NCBI GenBank assembly: GCA_007922225.1
Contig: ML679963.1
Coordinates: 2,643,176 to 2,707,175, forward strand
DNA: 64,000 nucleotides
Reading direction: 5' to 3'
Source: Emydura subglobosa
Lineage: Eukaryota > Chordata > Testudines > Chelidae
In this document: piece after piece, positions 24,058 through 35,263 of the stretch
Position numbering within the stretch: the first letter of the stretch is position 1
Layout of the letters: each line of letters starts with the position of its first letter
The notes under the pieces: generated by a model
The model's input: the letters and a program-made list of their open reading frames with translations, nothing else
Told to the model about the DNA's origin: nothing
Database searches by the model: none
Made by a program: the position numbers and the translations under genes

Positions 24058-24190
24058 GGAGTGGTTAGGGCACTGTCTCCTTCAGTGAGGGAGACCCAAG
24101 TTCAAATCCCTGCTCCACATCAGGCAGAGTGAGAAATTGAACCTCGGTCCTCCATTTCCCAGGTGAGTGCCCTAATTGCTGGGCTAACTG
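24058..24190 (+). repeat. tRNA-like repeat fragment 3 with B box and inverted tail
   Basis: Contains 'gtggttagggcactgtctcc' and an intact B-box-like GTTCAAATCC (24100-24109). The following part ('ctcggtcctccatttcccag', 'gtgccctaattgctgggct') echoes the first part in inverted orientation, so this may be a foldback element that captured a tRNA-like sequence. Confidence 0.45.
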
Positions 24191-26861
24191 TCATAAGATG
24201 GGCACCATCATCCTTTCCTCCTCCTTCGACCATTTTTGGAATGGTGTCTGAGTCCCAAAATAAAAATGTTGGCCAATGTTGTTTGGTGAATTCTTGTCAT
24301 ATTTGCACATAGTTTCAAGTCAACTGAAACTGCTTTTCTTGGTGAATAAACCACTTGTCTGAAAAATTCCCTCCAGCGTTATGCTGGCTTGCTTTAGACC
24401 TGAGTCCTGTTGTAACAGTGAGAGTCAAAGCAGCTCATTGTAGGTACAGAGCCTTTCAGTTCCCATCTAAAGAAAGAAGTACTTTGAACACAAAGGTAGG
24501 GTAGGAGAAGGCTTGTTGATTTCAGAAGTAGGCTGTTATCTCCCAAGGGTTTGGAATGTGGCTGCATTGTTACAGCTCTCAGGTTTATCAGAGGCCTCAT
24601 TCAAGCATACTCCTGCTAAAACCAGATCCCTGTAATTCATACATGCAAACATTTCCAGGAGGAGAGTCAGACAAGCTACCATGCCTGCTGTGGAAATGAT
24701 GGGAGCTTCCAGTCAAGGCAGGAAAGGACATTTGAGTCTAAGCTAATTCCCTAATAACATGCTTTTAATTAAAAAGTCAATTCTGTGGTTTGCTTTATAT
24801 ATATATCTATATAGCTGTCTCTGTTTGTCTGTCTAGCTTCCTTGTTGTACTACTTTGGACATGGAATCAGAAATACAGTCTTCAGTGGACAACATAAGGG
24901 CAGGTGCTGAACTGAGATTCATAACTTCACTAGTGAAAGTTGCTGCATCTGTTTCCCTCGTGGTGAAATAGATTTGAATGGGGATCTCTCGATGTCCTAG
25001 CATAAGTCAGAACTGCCACACACAATGCATGTAGGAGCCAAAGAAGCCATTATAAATCAGAGCCTAAAACAGCCCAATGAACCACAGCTGGTAGTGACAT
25101 TTTAAAACTCATACTGACTCTTTATTAAACCAATCCCTTAAGTCTGTGTGTCTACTGCTGAGAACTGGTGTTACATCCCTTATTACCCTTCCATTCCTTG
25201 GGCAACTGCCCATGCCCAGCATCACATCCTCTTTTACCTGAAATTCCTGGGGTGCACTCATTGCTCCAGTCAAAGTCCTCAAGGGCCACTGGCCAGAACC
25301 AACACTGAATTCTGTTCCATACAGTGACTTTTAACACATTCTAGGCACTGGCGGAACCAGTCTGGAGCATGTGACACGTTAACGAGATCTATAAAATATC
25401 CCTCACGTTTACTAATGCTGAGCAGCTGTGCATTCAGCAGAATGTCAGACGATTCCCTGTGAAAGTTTCCTGTCTGATTTTTAAGCTCCATTGGAGAAAT
25501 GCACCTTCCAAAGAGTTTGCTGCTCAAAGATATTTTGGCAATAGCTCAGCCGTCTCTGGAGGCTCCTTGGAACCCACATCGTAAACCAACTGAAGCTAAT
25601 TAACCTCCTAAGAGAGCCTGGTCATTTTAGTATTTGCCAGTGGCTGCCTGCGTTCCTGACTCCAGCTAAGTTTGGTTTCATCTTTACATTTTTCTAATCA
25701 GACAAAGTCATTTTTGGTTCAGGAACAGCCAAAGAACTTGCAGAAAATGCCCTGATGAGGTCATCAAAATCCATCTGAATGAAGGTAAGAGCCTCTCAAG
25801 GGCATCTTTTAACACAGACTAACCGTCTAATTCTGTGACTAAGAATGTTTTGGGGGGCTGGACAATGCTAAGGCAAAGAAATGGGGTGTGGAAGGGAGAA
25901 GTTTCCTTAGTACTTGCGCTAAGAAAACACCAGCTGAAACGTACAAGTCATATGTTTAGATTAGAGCCTTTTCTGACGTGTTACATTCAGATGAATAGTC
26001 TTTCTCAGACATAAAAAACACACGTTTTACAATACACTGTTGCACAAATGTCTCTCATTCACTCAGAATGCCCGTTAATGAAGGTCTAACTTCTCTTAGC
26101 TGCTTTAAAATCAGAAATGTCAGTGATGGACAAGACCTGCTAGATCAAGTCCATAACACTCACAAAGGAAGCAAGTGGCTGCAGGAAATAACCTAGTTCA
26201 GTGTGGCCCGTGTGACCTCCACACACACTGCCATTCCAGGCCTGGTCTGTTAATGCTATGGCTAGCAGCAGTGGAGGGGTGAGACATCATTCTCCTACCT
26301 GTGTGCTCCCTCTTCATGTTGGTGAAGTTACCCTGCCAGTCCACATGTCCTGCTGCATGCACAACGGGAGGATAATATATGCCTCAAATCAATCCCATGA
26401 GGGAAATCTTTGGGCCAGGAGGGCTATTCTGAAGGCAGAACAGTTATTTCCACAATTAAATGAGCCGCTTTCTAGAACAAAAGAGATCTAACCAAATGCT
26501 TGAAAGGAAGATGAAAATGAGGATCCTGATCTCTCCTACTAATTTGCTTCTACCCTTATTCCTGTAGCCATGTCTCAAGTGCCACAGCATGGCAGTGTTA
26601 AATGCACTATCTCCTGGAATTAAGCTTGTAATCTGTGTATTAAACCCTAATGTCAGTGTGTATGTGCTGCTCCTTTGTGCCTGTGTTTTGCACCTGTTCT
26701 GTCTTACAGAGCTTTGATCAGTTCACTCTGCTCTTTCTTAAAATAAGAGAAGAGGGAATTTCAAACGGGAACCTGATTGAGCTGTTCAGTATGCTTAGCT
26801 GCTCTGCAAGGGTTTTGGGCCCAAAATGAAATTATCCCAGCCTTTTTGGTGTAAGGAACCT

Positions 26862-27139
26862 GGGGTCAGGTCTACACTACAAACTGACATGGGTATAACT
26901 GTGTTGCTCAGGGGTGTGAAAAATCCACACCTCTGAGCAGCACAGTTATACCGACAGAACCCCCAGTGTGAACAGTGCTATGTCAATGTGAGTGCTTCTC
27001 CCATCGACATAGCTACCGCCTTTTGGGGAGGTGAATTAACTGCGCTGCTGGGAGAAGCTCTCCTATTAGTGTAGCAGTGTCTTCACTGAAGCACTTGGTG
27101 CAGCTGTCCCGCTGCAGTGTTTTAAGTGTAGATGTGCCC
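26862..27139. mobile_element. Foldback element of the 'gtctacact' family, copy 6
   Basis: Left end GGGGTCAGGTCTACACTAC, right end TTTAAGTGTAGATGTGCCC. The internal blocks 'tgctcaggggtgtgaaaaatccacacc' and 'catcgacatagctaccgcc' are well preserved, making this the most consensus-like copy. Confidence 0.85.
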
Positions 27140-27328
27140 AGAAACAGAAGTCCTGATTAGAGCAGAGACAGATTCTTATTGTAGTGCGTGGCCAGGTTCC
27201 CGTACATAAGCTGACTCAAGAGCACAGATTGATTACTGAAGGGGAAAGCCAGGGAAATTCTCACATACACACCCTTTAAAATATATTCCCTGGCTCTAAA
27301 TGTTCCATTCCTTCAGATGGGATTTAAA

Positions 27329-27347
27329 ATTTTTTTTTTTTTTTTTT
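27329..27347 (+). repeat. Poly-T tract
   Basis: A run of about 19 T. It could be the antisense poly(A) of a decayed retroposon, but no adjoining element is recognisable. Confidence 0.8.
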
Positions 27348-28596
27348 GCAGTATCATTACTCACGTCCCAGTGTTGTATTTATCTTTATGCGACACCAAG
27401 ACTGAGTAGTTTCAGGAATGCTTTGTGACTTCCCACCCATCTTCAGAATTTCACAGCTAAAGCAGCTCTGATCAGTAGAAGACAGGAGCTGTGAGCCAAA
27501 CTGACCGTCCTCCCTAATGGATATGCATTCCAGGGTATATAAGTAGAAGTTAATTAAATTGACTCATTATGTCTCTTTTTTTAACTTTTATTTGTTCTGA
27601 TCAATGCCCCAAGTCTCAGTAATATCCCAAGTGAGCAGTGTGTATGTGCACCAATGCACAGAGAATATTACCTCCTTAGTTTTTTGCCCCATTTATCCTA
27701 TCCCACCCCAAAGGAGATCTTTCCTAAGGAATCTAGGCACTGCATTTTATTTTCCTGTGCATTGAAGAAGACTTGGGGAGCAGAAATGCCATAAAGGACA
27801 CCTGGTGGGGGGAGTCTCTTGAATGCCATATGGCAGCTTGATGTCTGCTAAGTTTGGTAAATGTACATGTGGTCCTCAAAGCATAATCAGTACTCTGGCT
27901 GCTCCTATGTTTAGTGGAGATGGGCTGATTCATGTAAAACACTGACAACTGCACTTTTGAACTTGTATCATTTTATATAACTCCTCCCCCTATGTTTACC
28001 TCTGTCTCGACAGGTGCCCAATCTCTGCCAGCTAGCACAGTCCTGGAGGGATGCAAAACCAGGCCCGATCTTGCCATGACTGGGACATCTCAGACAATGT
28101 TTTCAGCCTGAAAAGGGAAGTTTCAATTGGAGAAAGTACCTCAATCCAAAGAGCCAGATTATTACTGCTCTCCTAAAGTCCAGTATACCACAAAATGTGA
28201 ATGCCATTCAAATCCACCTTTCTCCATGAGCAGGAGCCTGAACCTTTGATTTCAACAGGCTGCTCCCTTCTGAAGAATCTTTGAGGTGGAAACAGTGTTG
28301 AATCCATTGAAACCAATTGAAAAGAAATCTTAGAAACCAAAACCCTTGGGATTGATCACAAGGATTTGGGAACTGAACTTTCCATTGACTGTAGAGGAGG
28401 ATGGTTGCTTTTCCCGAGACTGAAATCAAATCGTACATCTAAAAGTTTTGTAAACAAAACAAAAAAAAAAAAAGAATTGTGTGTATGGTAGAGAGATAAG
28501 GTGGTAATAGCTTTTAGTACACCAACTTCTGTTGATTGAAGAGACAAGCTTTTGAGATACACACAGCTTTCTTCTTTAGAGCTGGGAAAGGTACTT

Positions 28597-28796
28597 GGGG
28601 CTAGTTTACACTTGAAGTGCTACAGCGTTGGGAGGGGTTCCCCTGTCAGAATAATTAATCCATCTCTACTAAAGGCATGCTATGTTGCCTACACCAGAGG
28701 TTAGGTTGTTTTAAGTATGTCACTCAGGGATGTGGATTTTTCACATCTCTGAGTGGTGTAGCTGGGTTGACTTAATTTTTTAGTGTAGACCTGGCC
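28597..28796. mobile_element. Foldback element of the 'gtctacact' family, copy 7 (shortened)
   Basis: Left end GGGGCTAGTTTACACTTGAA, right end TTTTTAGTGTAGACCTGGCC. At about 200 bases it is shorter than the others, mainly through loss from the left half. It retains 'gatgtggatttttcacatctctgagtg'. Confidence 0.75.
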
Positions 28797-29506
28797 TCTA
28801 GTGTCACAGCTAAATGCAAGATGGAACAGATTGTTTAGCATAAGTATAGCATGCAGTATGCTATAAGAGACCATTCAAAGTGAAGTGGCCAGTTAACATA
28901 AGACAAAAAAGGAGTGTTAGTGGCGTACAGATTGTTTTAATAAGCCATAAATCCAGTGTCTTTATTCAGTCTGTGGCTTTTAGTGTCTAGCAAAGTTATG
29001 AACTTAAACTCCCAGAATCATCTTTTGAAGGTGTTGTGCAGGTTTCCTTTAAGGTTGAGGACTTAGAGATCAGATATGGAGTGATTACTTTGTGAAAAGT
29101 GTTTGCCCTTGGGTGATATGGTGTTTTTGTCTTTAGCAGTGTGTGTGTGGATGTGTAAGATGTAACAAGTTATGAACACACATTATGTACTATATATAAC
29201 GTTATATGCGTACATATTTGCTAATGATTCCAGGGTTTTGCATGTGAGAACGAAGTGTAGATCGTGTATGAAGATTAGGTTGCTGCTTATTCAGTATAAA
29301 CTGCCTGAGTGTTTGAGGTTTTTGGTGTGGCATTGACAATGGCCTCACCGCTAGGTGGCACCAACTGACTCATATGTCATAGTTTGAAAGCTTGGTGATG
29401 ACCAAGCAAGCTGGCTGCAGCATCTCCTGCTATAGATTTCTGTTCTGCCAGATCAGGTGCAGCCACAACCATGGCATAAAAATGAACTGCTTGTCCTGGG
29501 CTGCAG

Positions 29507-29950
29507 GCAGATGAAGCAGAAAGAAAAGCAATGGATGATCCCTTAAAGGAAAGTCGTTCCCATCCCCTTAACTCAGGTGAAGTATATGATCAGGAGAATT
29601 TGCTTGTGTCCTTCCTGACAACTGAAAACACTGGGAAAGCTTTCCTGGATACCAAGGAGGAACTGAGAAGTCGGCATCCCCACAGTCAGACAATCGGAGT
29701 TCATTCCCTTGTGGGACTGGAGTTTCACTTGTTGGTTGAGAAGACCTTGCAGGGCCCTGGCCTCTGGGCAGCAGATTGTATGAATCTTAAGAGCTCTTGT
29801 GACTTTGGCATGACCCATGCCTCTGCACCATGTTACATACCTTGTGTGGCCTCTCTTTATTATCTGTGCTGGCAGTTGTTCAATGTTTTTTTTATATGTT
29901 TAAAAAAATACTGGAAGTGCAAAATAAATGTGTAATTGTCCAGAAATGTC
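29507..29950 (+). CDS. SPECC1: Candidate alternative terminal exon of SPECC1 with poly(A) site
   Basis: An acceptor-like CTGCAG ends at 29506. If the exon ending at 21387 (phase 2, AG) is spliced to it, the frame reads RQMKQKEKQWMIP followed by TAA at 29544-29546. The rest would be 3'UTR. A canonical AATAAA lies at 29923-29928, just after a T-rich upstream stretch. A GT/T-rich stretch (about 29970-30020) follows, as at real cleavage sites. The product would keep the whole coiled-coil rod but lack the Ser/Pro linker and the CH domain. From memory, human SPECC1 (NSP5) has isoforms with different 3' ends, which makes this plausible. The acceptor's pyrimidine tract is only moderate, and no transcript evidence is available here. 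The end coordinate is the approximate cleavage point. Confidence 0.45.
29923..29928 (+). promoter_or_regulatory. Poly(A) signal AATAAA inside SPECC1 intron
   Basis: Canonical hexamer preceded by TTTTTTTTATATGTTT and followed within about 30-90 bases by TCTGTTCTGTGTATC and CTGTGTGCGCTTC, the usual GU-rich layout. It would end the candidate terminal exon described above. Confidence 0.5.
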
Positions 29951-30797
29951 TGCTGCCTGCTTCTAGCCTCTCTTCTGTTCTGTGTATCAGCAGCTGTGTG
30001 CGCTTCTTCTTTGTCTCCCATGCAACCGAGGAAGATTTACGAGTCACTTTGTAACCACAGTGCCAGGAACTGCAGCAAAGGAAACTGTGAGATCTCTCAG
30101 GCAGCAACATAGTTACCCCCAAGTGTGCTGCTCAATCTGTTTCAAAAAGAGGAAACCTCAGAGCAATTCAGAAACTGTACAAAAAACACAGCCCCACACT
30201 ATTGCTGCTGCTTTCTCCAAACATATCTAGCCTGCCTAATCCCATAATCAACACACGAGCCGCAGCAAGGTTTGCACCTTCCTGACTCACTATTATTGAG
30301 GTAGTCCAGACCTGAAAAACAAACACAGTGACCACCTGTGGCCAGTGAGTTTTCCTCTATTGCCTCACGTATCTCACCCTCCTGGGGAATCAAGTGCAGT
30401 GATGTAAAATCACTCATTTTCTAACTCCCCCATGGCTGATTAGCTCTGGCTTCTTTCTGGAGCTGCCCCACTTCAGTGGGCTGCTCTTGCTGGTGGTAAC
30501 TGTGTGTAGTGTTTCATCCCATGTTTTCAAGCAAAGCACATAGCAGTAGGTTACATTTTCTTCAGATTCCCTCCTCTCTATTCAAGGGCTTAGTTAAGAT
30601 GGCTCAGACAATCCAATAGTCTTTGTTAAATGAATTTTGTGCACTGGGAGTTGATGTTTGAGTCTTAAGCTCTGGCTTGTCATTAATCATGCTAGGTCAT
30701 GTTCTCATGCCATCTTTCTGAATTCATTTGCTCTTGTGAGTTGCACTTCTGCCTCCTTGAAAAGTCTGTGATTTCTGTTTGCCAACCAGGGTTTGGA

Positions 30798-30890
30798 GTA
30801 TTATTCTCATTTATTATTTATATTACCATATCCCCTAGCAGCCCCAGCCATGGATCAGGACCCTACTGTGCTAGGCACGAAAATGTAGCA
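30798..30890 (+). repeat. Dispersed old repeat fragment (second copy)
   Basis: Contains 'gccccagccatggatcaggaccctactgtgctaggcacg', sharing the 'atcagg...tgtgctaggcac' core with the copy near 3590. The preceding 'ttattatttatattaccatat' is typical of the left part of this repeat as I recall it. Confidence 0.5.
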
Positions 30891-32591
30891 AGTGAGTGAT
30901 GGAGGCTGGCATCATGAACCAGTCAGAGGGAGGAGCTGACCTCTCGATGCTGAGTGAGAGTCCTACCTTTTTCTCACTTTTTTTGCTCATTTTATTAATT
31001 TCTTTAAAACTGAAAAGCGGTGAGCAAATCAAATCAGGATGGCCTGCGTGACATGGCTTGGAGCAAGCAGGTCCCAAGCACAAAAACATCACCGTCTTGA
31101 GATTTCCAGCTGCAGAGACCTCACCATTGTGACATGGTGATGTTTAGTAGTCCCAGAAACTTATTTCAGGGCTTCTTTAGAGGCTGAGGTCACAGAAACT
31201 GTCCTAGCAAAATCAGGCCAGGTAGCAATCTAGATATTAGTGTCACAGCATTTATCCTGTTAAAATGGTAGTTCTCTCAGCAAACTTCCAGGGATATGAG
31301 ACCGGGCATAATGTATTTCATATTTAGCCTCATTCTGGAAATGTTTATGCAACCAGAAAATCTTCTTAGTTGGGCTAGTCAATGAGAGCTCAAGCCCTGC
31401 TCTGACTTGCATCCTGAACTGCATGATAGGGCTTAAACAAATGAGTAGGGCTCTCCTGTTGTTGGCCCTCACCCCTCAATATGTGTGTATCACTTTATAT
31501 GTTTCTTTTTTCCCCTGAGTAGAATCTACAGCCAGCTTCCATGGCTTAGGTAGGGCTTTAGCTCACGGAGTCAAACCCTTGGCTTGGCTCTACCCTCAAG
31601 CTTTATTAACTTGCCCAGACCTGTGTGTACATACTGGCTTTCCTAGCGCTAACATCATGCTGCAAACCTCACATTCTCTTTATGCCTTGGAGATCATGCA
31701 GAGACGCTGCATAATGGTCTCGTTCTTTGCTTCCTTAGAGAGAAATGCATTGAAATGGTTGGCTGACCCATTCCTGCTGGGCATCCTAAGCCGGAAGTCT
31801 ATGCTTTCCCCCATGTTTCATTAGCTGCAGGACTCCTTTTAGTTTTTGTGTTTTCTTACAAATGAAGTCCAGATGCTGCTGTTGACTTGTTTTGTTTAAT
31901 GAAGCCGCGAGAAGTCTGGGGGTGGGAGAGTATTTAGTGTAGTCATCAAAACACTGTTTCCACAGTGTCCTTTCCTCCTTATTGGATTTGTTGGAGAATG
32001 GAATTAAATGGCTTTTCTCAAGTCATCTGTCTCTACAGACCCCTCCTGGCTCACAGGGAGCCTGAATGAATTAGCAAAGAAGAAGTAGCCAGTGTCTGCT
32101 TAAAGACAGCACCTCCTTGAGCACTGCCAGAAATAGAAGCATGAGTCACTCTTTTTGCTGTCATTCATTGACACCCCCTAAACCCCTTGCATTTTGTAGA
32201 AACAGCTCTGATGCCAAAAGGAAAATGAAATAAAAAGATTGACCCCTGTTTTTAGCCCAGCAGGAATTGTGCAGCTCTATAGGCACTTTCTCCAGGGATT
32301 CCCGGCTCCATTCTGGGCTGAATTCATAGCTCTTTTCTTGCTTGCATGGCTTTCTGTGCCCAGCTCTCTTCTTCATGGGGGAAGCAATGGTGCCCAGGGA
32401 CCTGCAAATCAGTCCCTTTAGCTTCAACAGCTCATGAAAACAATGTAATAAAGACTCTGTTTGTAAATAACTGGTCTCAGCCATCTCTGCCCAGCTTTGC
32501 TGAAACAAAAGTTAGTTGTTTGAGGTCAAAGCTGGTCTTGGGGGCTGCCAAGGATGTATAGTCAGCTCCTGGGCAACCATCCGTTACATTA

Positions 32592-33590
32592 ATAGATTAA
32601 AAGGTCAGAAGGAACCATTGTTATAATCTAGTCTGTTCTCTTGCATAACACAAGCCATAGGATTTTCCTGAATTCATTCCTGTTTCAGGTCCAATAGCAG
32701 TGGCTGAACAAGAGCATATCTTTTAGAAAACCTAGTCTTGGTTTAAAAAATTCCACTGATGGAGACTCTACCATAGCCACTGGTAGGTTGTTTCCTTGAG
32801 TCTCTCACTATATTTCCAGTCCTTTAATCGTTCTCCTGGCTCTTCTCTGAACCCTGTCAAATTTATCAACATCTTTTTGAATTGTGGACGCTAGAATGGG
32901 ACACAGTTTTCTAGTAGCAGTCACACAAGTGCCAAATATAGAGGTAAAATAACCTCTCTGCTCCTACTTAATATTGCCCTGTTAATATATCCACGGATCA
33001 CATTTGCCCTTTTAGGCACAGCATTGCACTAGGAGCTCATGTTCAGCTGATTATCTGTCATGATCCCCAAGTCTTTTTCAAAGTCACTGCTTCCCAGGAT
33101 AGAGTCCCCCATCCTGTAAGTACCAGCTTACCAAGTGACCCAGATTGCTCTGTATCTTTGACCTGTCCTCTTCATTATTTACCATTTTCTCAGTCTTTGT
33201 GTCATCTGCAAGCTTTATCAGTAATGATTTTGTTTTCTGTCAAGTCATTCATAAAAGTGTCAAATAGTGTAGGGCTAAGAACTGTCCCCTGTGGGACTTC
33301 TCTAGAAACATGCCTGCTGATGATGGTTCCCAATTTACAATTACATTTGGAGACCTCAGCCAGTTTTTAATACATTTAACGGTGATTTTGTATCATTCTA
33401 GTTTCTTAATTAAAATATTGTGTGCTTCCAAGTCACATGCCTTTCAGAAATATGTATATTACATCAACGCTATTCCTTTATGAACCAAACTTATAATCTC
33501 ATAAAAAAGATGTTTCCCATAAATGCATGTTGATTGGCATTAATTATATTATCCTCCGTTCAGTCTTTATTTATCGAATTCCATGTCACC
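32592..33590 (-). mobile_element. CR1-like LINE fragment
   Basis: Read on the minus strand this ends in a CR1-type tail (the plus strand has 'aggtcagaaggaaccattgttataatctagtctg'). It continues with blocks such as 'tgaaccctgtcaaatttatca', 'ggacgctagaatgggacac', 'gtgtcatctgcaagctttatcag' and 'cctgtgggacttctctagaaa', which I recognise from antisense CR1 copies in birds and turtles. All reading frames are broken, and the upstream boundary is approximate. Confidence 0.65.
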
Positions 33591-33884
33591 TGCTTCATTA
33601 TATTGCTACTTTGAAAGAAGACTAGTTTATCGGGAACATTTTGGGAGGTGGTATCTTTATATGTATGTTAGGATCCTGGGCATGTACAAGACAGAAAAGG
33701 ATGTATTTGTTGGAGGTTTTTCAGAAGGGGAGAAGTCCAGTCCTGGGCCTTTAATGCCCAGATGTGGACTCAAGGTAGTTGGTAGGCCTTGGCCTAGCAA
33801 ATTCACAACAGCCTGATATTCTTTCCATATGGGTAGGACCAAAAATAGATGAGGATATGAGGGCTTGAGAAAGGTAGTCATGAG

Positions 33885-34085
33885 TATAGAGGTTTCAACA
33901 TAGGACTGAAAGTCCTAAAATTACAGCTTTGTCATTGACTCATTGTAACCCAGGGCAAGACATTTAACTTCTCTGTACCTTGGATTCCTTACCTGTGAAT
34001 GGGGATGATATTTCTTGACCTCCTATGGGGTTTTTTAGGCTTATTTCTGGGTGCTCTGAAGAAGAAGAGAGCCTAAGCATTATTA
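33885..34085 (+). repeat. MIR SINE (diverged)
   Basis: 'acagctttgtcattgactcattgtaacccagggcaagacatttaact' followed by 'ctctgtaccttggattccttacctgtgaatggggatgatat' is a clear MIR layout. It ends about 130 bases before a SPECC1 exon. Confidence 0.75.
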
Positions 34086-34217
34086 TAATGGGAGAGTACA
34101 TGATGGGGGCACCACAAAGGAAGTGACTTGTACCTTAGGAGTTTCCTTTCTGTGGAGTGTGAATATTTTCTTGTGCTTCCTGTTGCCTCTGACTTTGATC
34201 TGGTTTCTACTGTTCAG

Positions 34218-34363
34218 GCTGACAGCTGAGGAGGTGATTTCTGTAGAAGCAGATACCACCAACCGCTGGCAAGGAATCTGTGTCACCAGGACATCACCCA
34301 CTCCCTCAGAGTCTGCAGCTACTGTCAAGTCACTGATCAAGTCATTTGACTTGGGATGCTCAG
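34218..34363 (+). CDS. SPECC1: SPECC1 linker exon (Ser/Thr/Pro-rich)
   Basis: The acceptor CTACTGTTCAG ends at 34217. The first base completes AGG (Arg) with the exon at 21209-21387. It then reads [40 protein letters not shown] and KSFDLGCS plus one base. The block [20 protein letters not shown] is highly conserved in cytospins ([20 protein letters not shown] in human SPECC1, as I recall it). The first half is poorly conserved, as expected for a disordered linker. The donor is CAG|GTACTC at 34364, phase 1. The open frame starts well upstream of the acceptor, but only the part after 34218 is similar to the family. Confidence 0.93.
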
Positions 34364-35162
34364 GTACTCCAGCCCTGCACTCTGGGATCAGAGTAGTTTT
34401 CTTTTCTCATTACAATTTCAAATAGTTACGCTTTAGATGGCAAACGACTAATTCTTCTGACATCTGCTGCCTCCATCTTGCATCCCAATGGATACTGGTT
34501 TTAGCAGTGCTAAAGAACATAAAAACTGCCATATGAGGTCAGACCAATGGTCATCTAGCCCAGTATCCTGTCTTCCAACAGTGGCCAATGCCAGGTGCTT
34601 CAGAGGGAATGAACAGAACAGGATAATTTTAAGTGATTGGTTTCCGGTTATCCATTCCCAGCTTCTGGCAGTTGGAGGTTTAGGGACACCCTACACGTGT
34701 GGTAGTGTCCTTGACCATGTTAGATAATAGCTATTGATGGAGCTATCCTCCATAAACTTATCTAATTCTTTATTGAACCTAGTTATGCTTTTAGCCTTCA
34801 CAACATCCCCTGGCAATGAGTTTGACTATATGTTGTGTGAAGAAATATTTTCTTATGTTTTAAACAAGCTGCCTGTTAATTTAATTGGGTGACCCCTGGT
34901 CCTTGTGATAATTGAAGGGGCAAATAATACTTCCCTAGTCACTTTCTCCATGCCATTCATGATTTTGTAGACCTCAATTATATCACCCCCAATGATCTCT
35001 TTTCTAAGATTTTCTCCAATTGATGCTAAAGTACATAGAGACTGATTGAATGCCATCAGCTCCTTGTTCAGCATGGGTGGTGGTAGAGCAGGGGGAAAAC
35101 AATATCATGACCTCTTCTTTCAGACTGGTCTGAAATGTAAATGTTTCCTTCTCTTCTTGCAG
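34364..35162 (+). other. SPECC1: SPECC1 intron, mostly a CR1 LINE
   Basis: Intron of 799 bases with AG at 35161-35162 after TTCTCTTCTTGC. About 550 of its bases are a reverse-oriented CR1-like LINE fragment, listed separately. Confidence 0.92.
34500..35055 (-). mobile_element. CR1-like LINE 3' fragment
   Basis: The minus-strand frame 34853-35074 reads ENLRKEIIGGDIIEVYKIMN followed by GMEKVTREVLFAP and TRTRGHPIKL. These are the standard C-terminal blocks of CR1-family ORF2. The plus-strand left edge 'ccatatgaggtcagaccaatggtcatctagccc' is the inverted 3' tail. It is 5' truncated and no longer active. Confidence 0.8.
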
Positions 35163-35263
35163 GGAGCACTGGGCAGAGTATTGCAGTTCACAAGGTTCCC
35201 AGGAGCCCTCTGAGTGGAATTCCGGTGAGGACAGCCCCAGCAGCTGCTGTCTCCCCCATGCAG
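35163..35263 (+). CDS. SPECC1: SPECC1 linker exon
   Basis: The exon's first two bases complete GGG (Gly); 33 codons follow, reading [20 protein letters not shown] and then [13 protein letters not shown]. The donor CAG|GTACCA is at 35264, phase 0. Human SPECC1 reads [20 protein letters not shown] at this point. The motif [12 protein letters not shown] is also present in SPECC1L ([15 protein letters not shown]). This Pro/Ser-rich segment is probably disordered and carries several SP dipeptides that could be phosphorylated. Confidence 0.95.

Larger units (their letters stand above)
21388..34217 (+). other. SPECC1: SPECC1 large intron (12.8 kb)
   Basis: This intron separates the coiled-coil exons from the linker exons. 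It holds tRNA-like repeat fragments (23.36-24.12 kb), foldback elements (23.63, 26.86 and 28.6 kb), a candidate cryptic exon (25723-25784), a candidate alternative last exon with poly(A) signal (29507-29950), a dispersed repeat (30.8 kb), a CR1-like LINE (32.6-33.6 kb) and a MIR (33.9-34.08 kb). The stretches 21.7-23.3, 24.3-25.7, 25.8-26.8, 27.1-28.6, 30.0-30.8 and 30.9-32.6 kb show nothing else I can identify. Confidence 0.85.

Noticed and set aside
23359..24190. Functional tRNA genes
   Set aside because: Only A-box- or B-box-like pieces are present. No complete cloverleaf, acceptor stem or terminator arrangement is seen.
29531..29935. 134-codon plus-strand reading frame
   Set aside because: It is not in the frame entered from the SPECC1 exon and would be 3'UTR of the candidate terminal exon. 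Its end coincides with the poly(A) signal, and its composition is not convincing.
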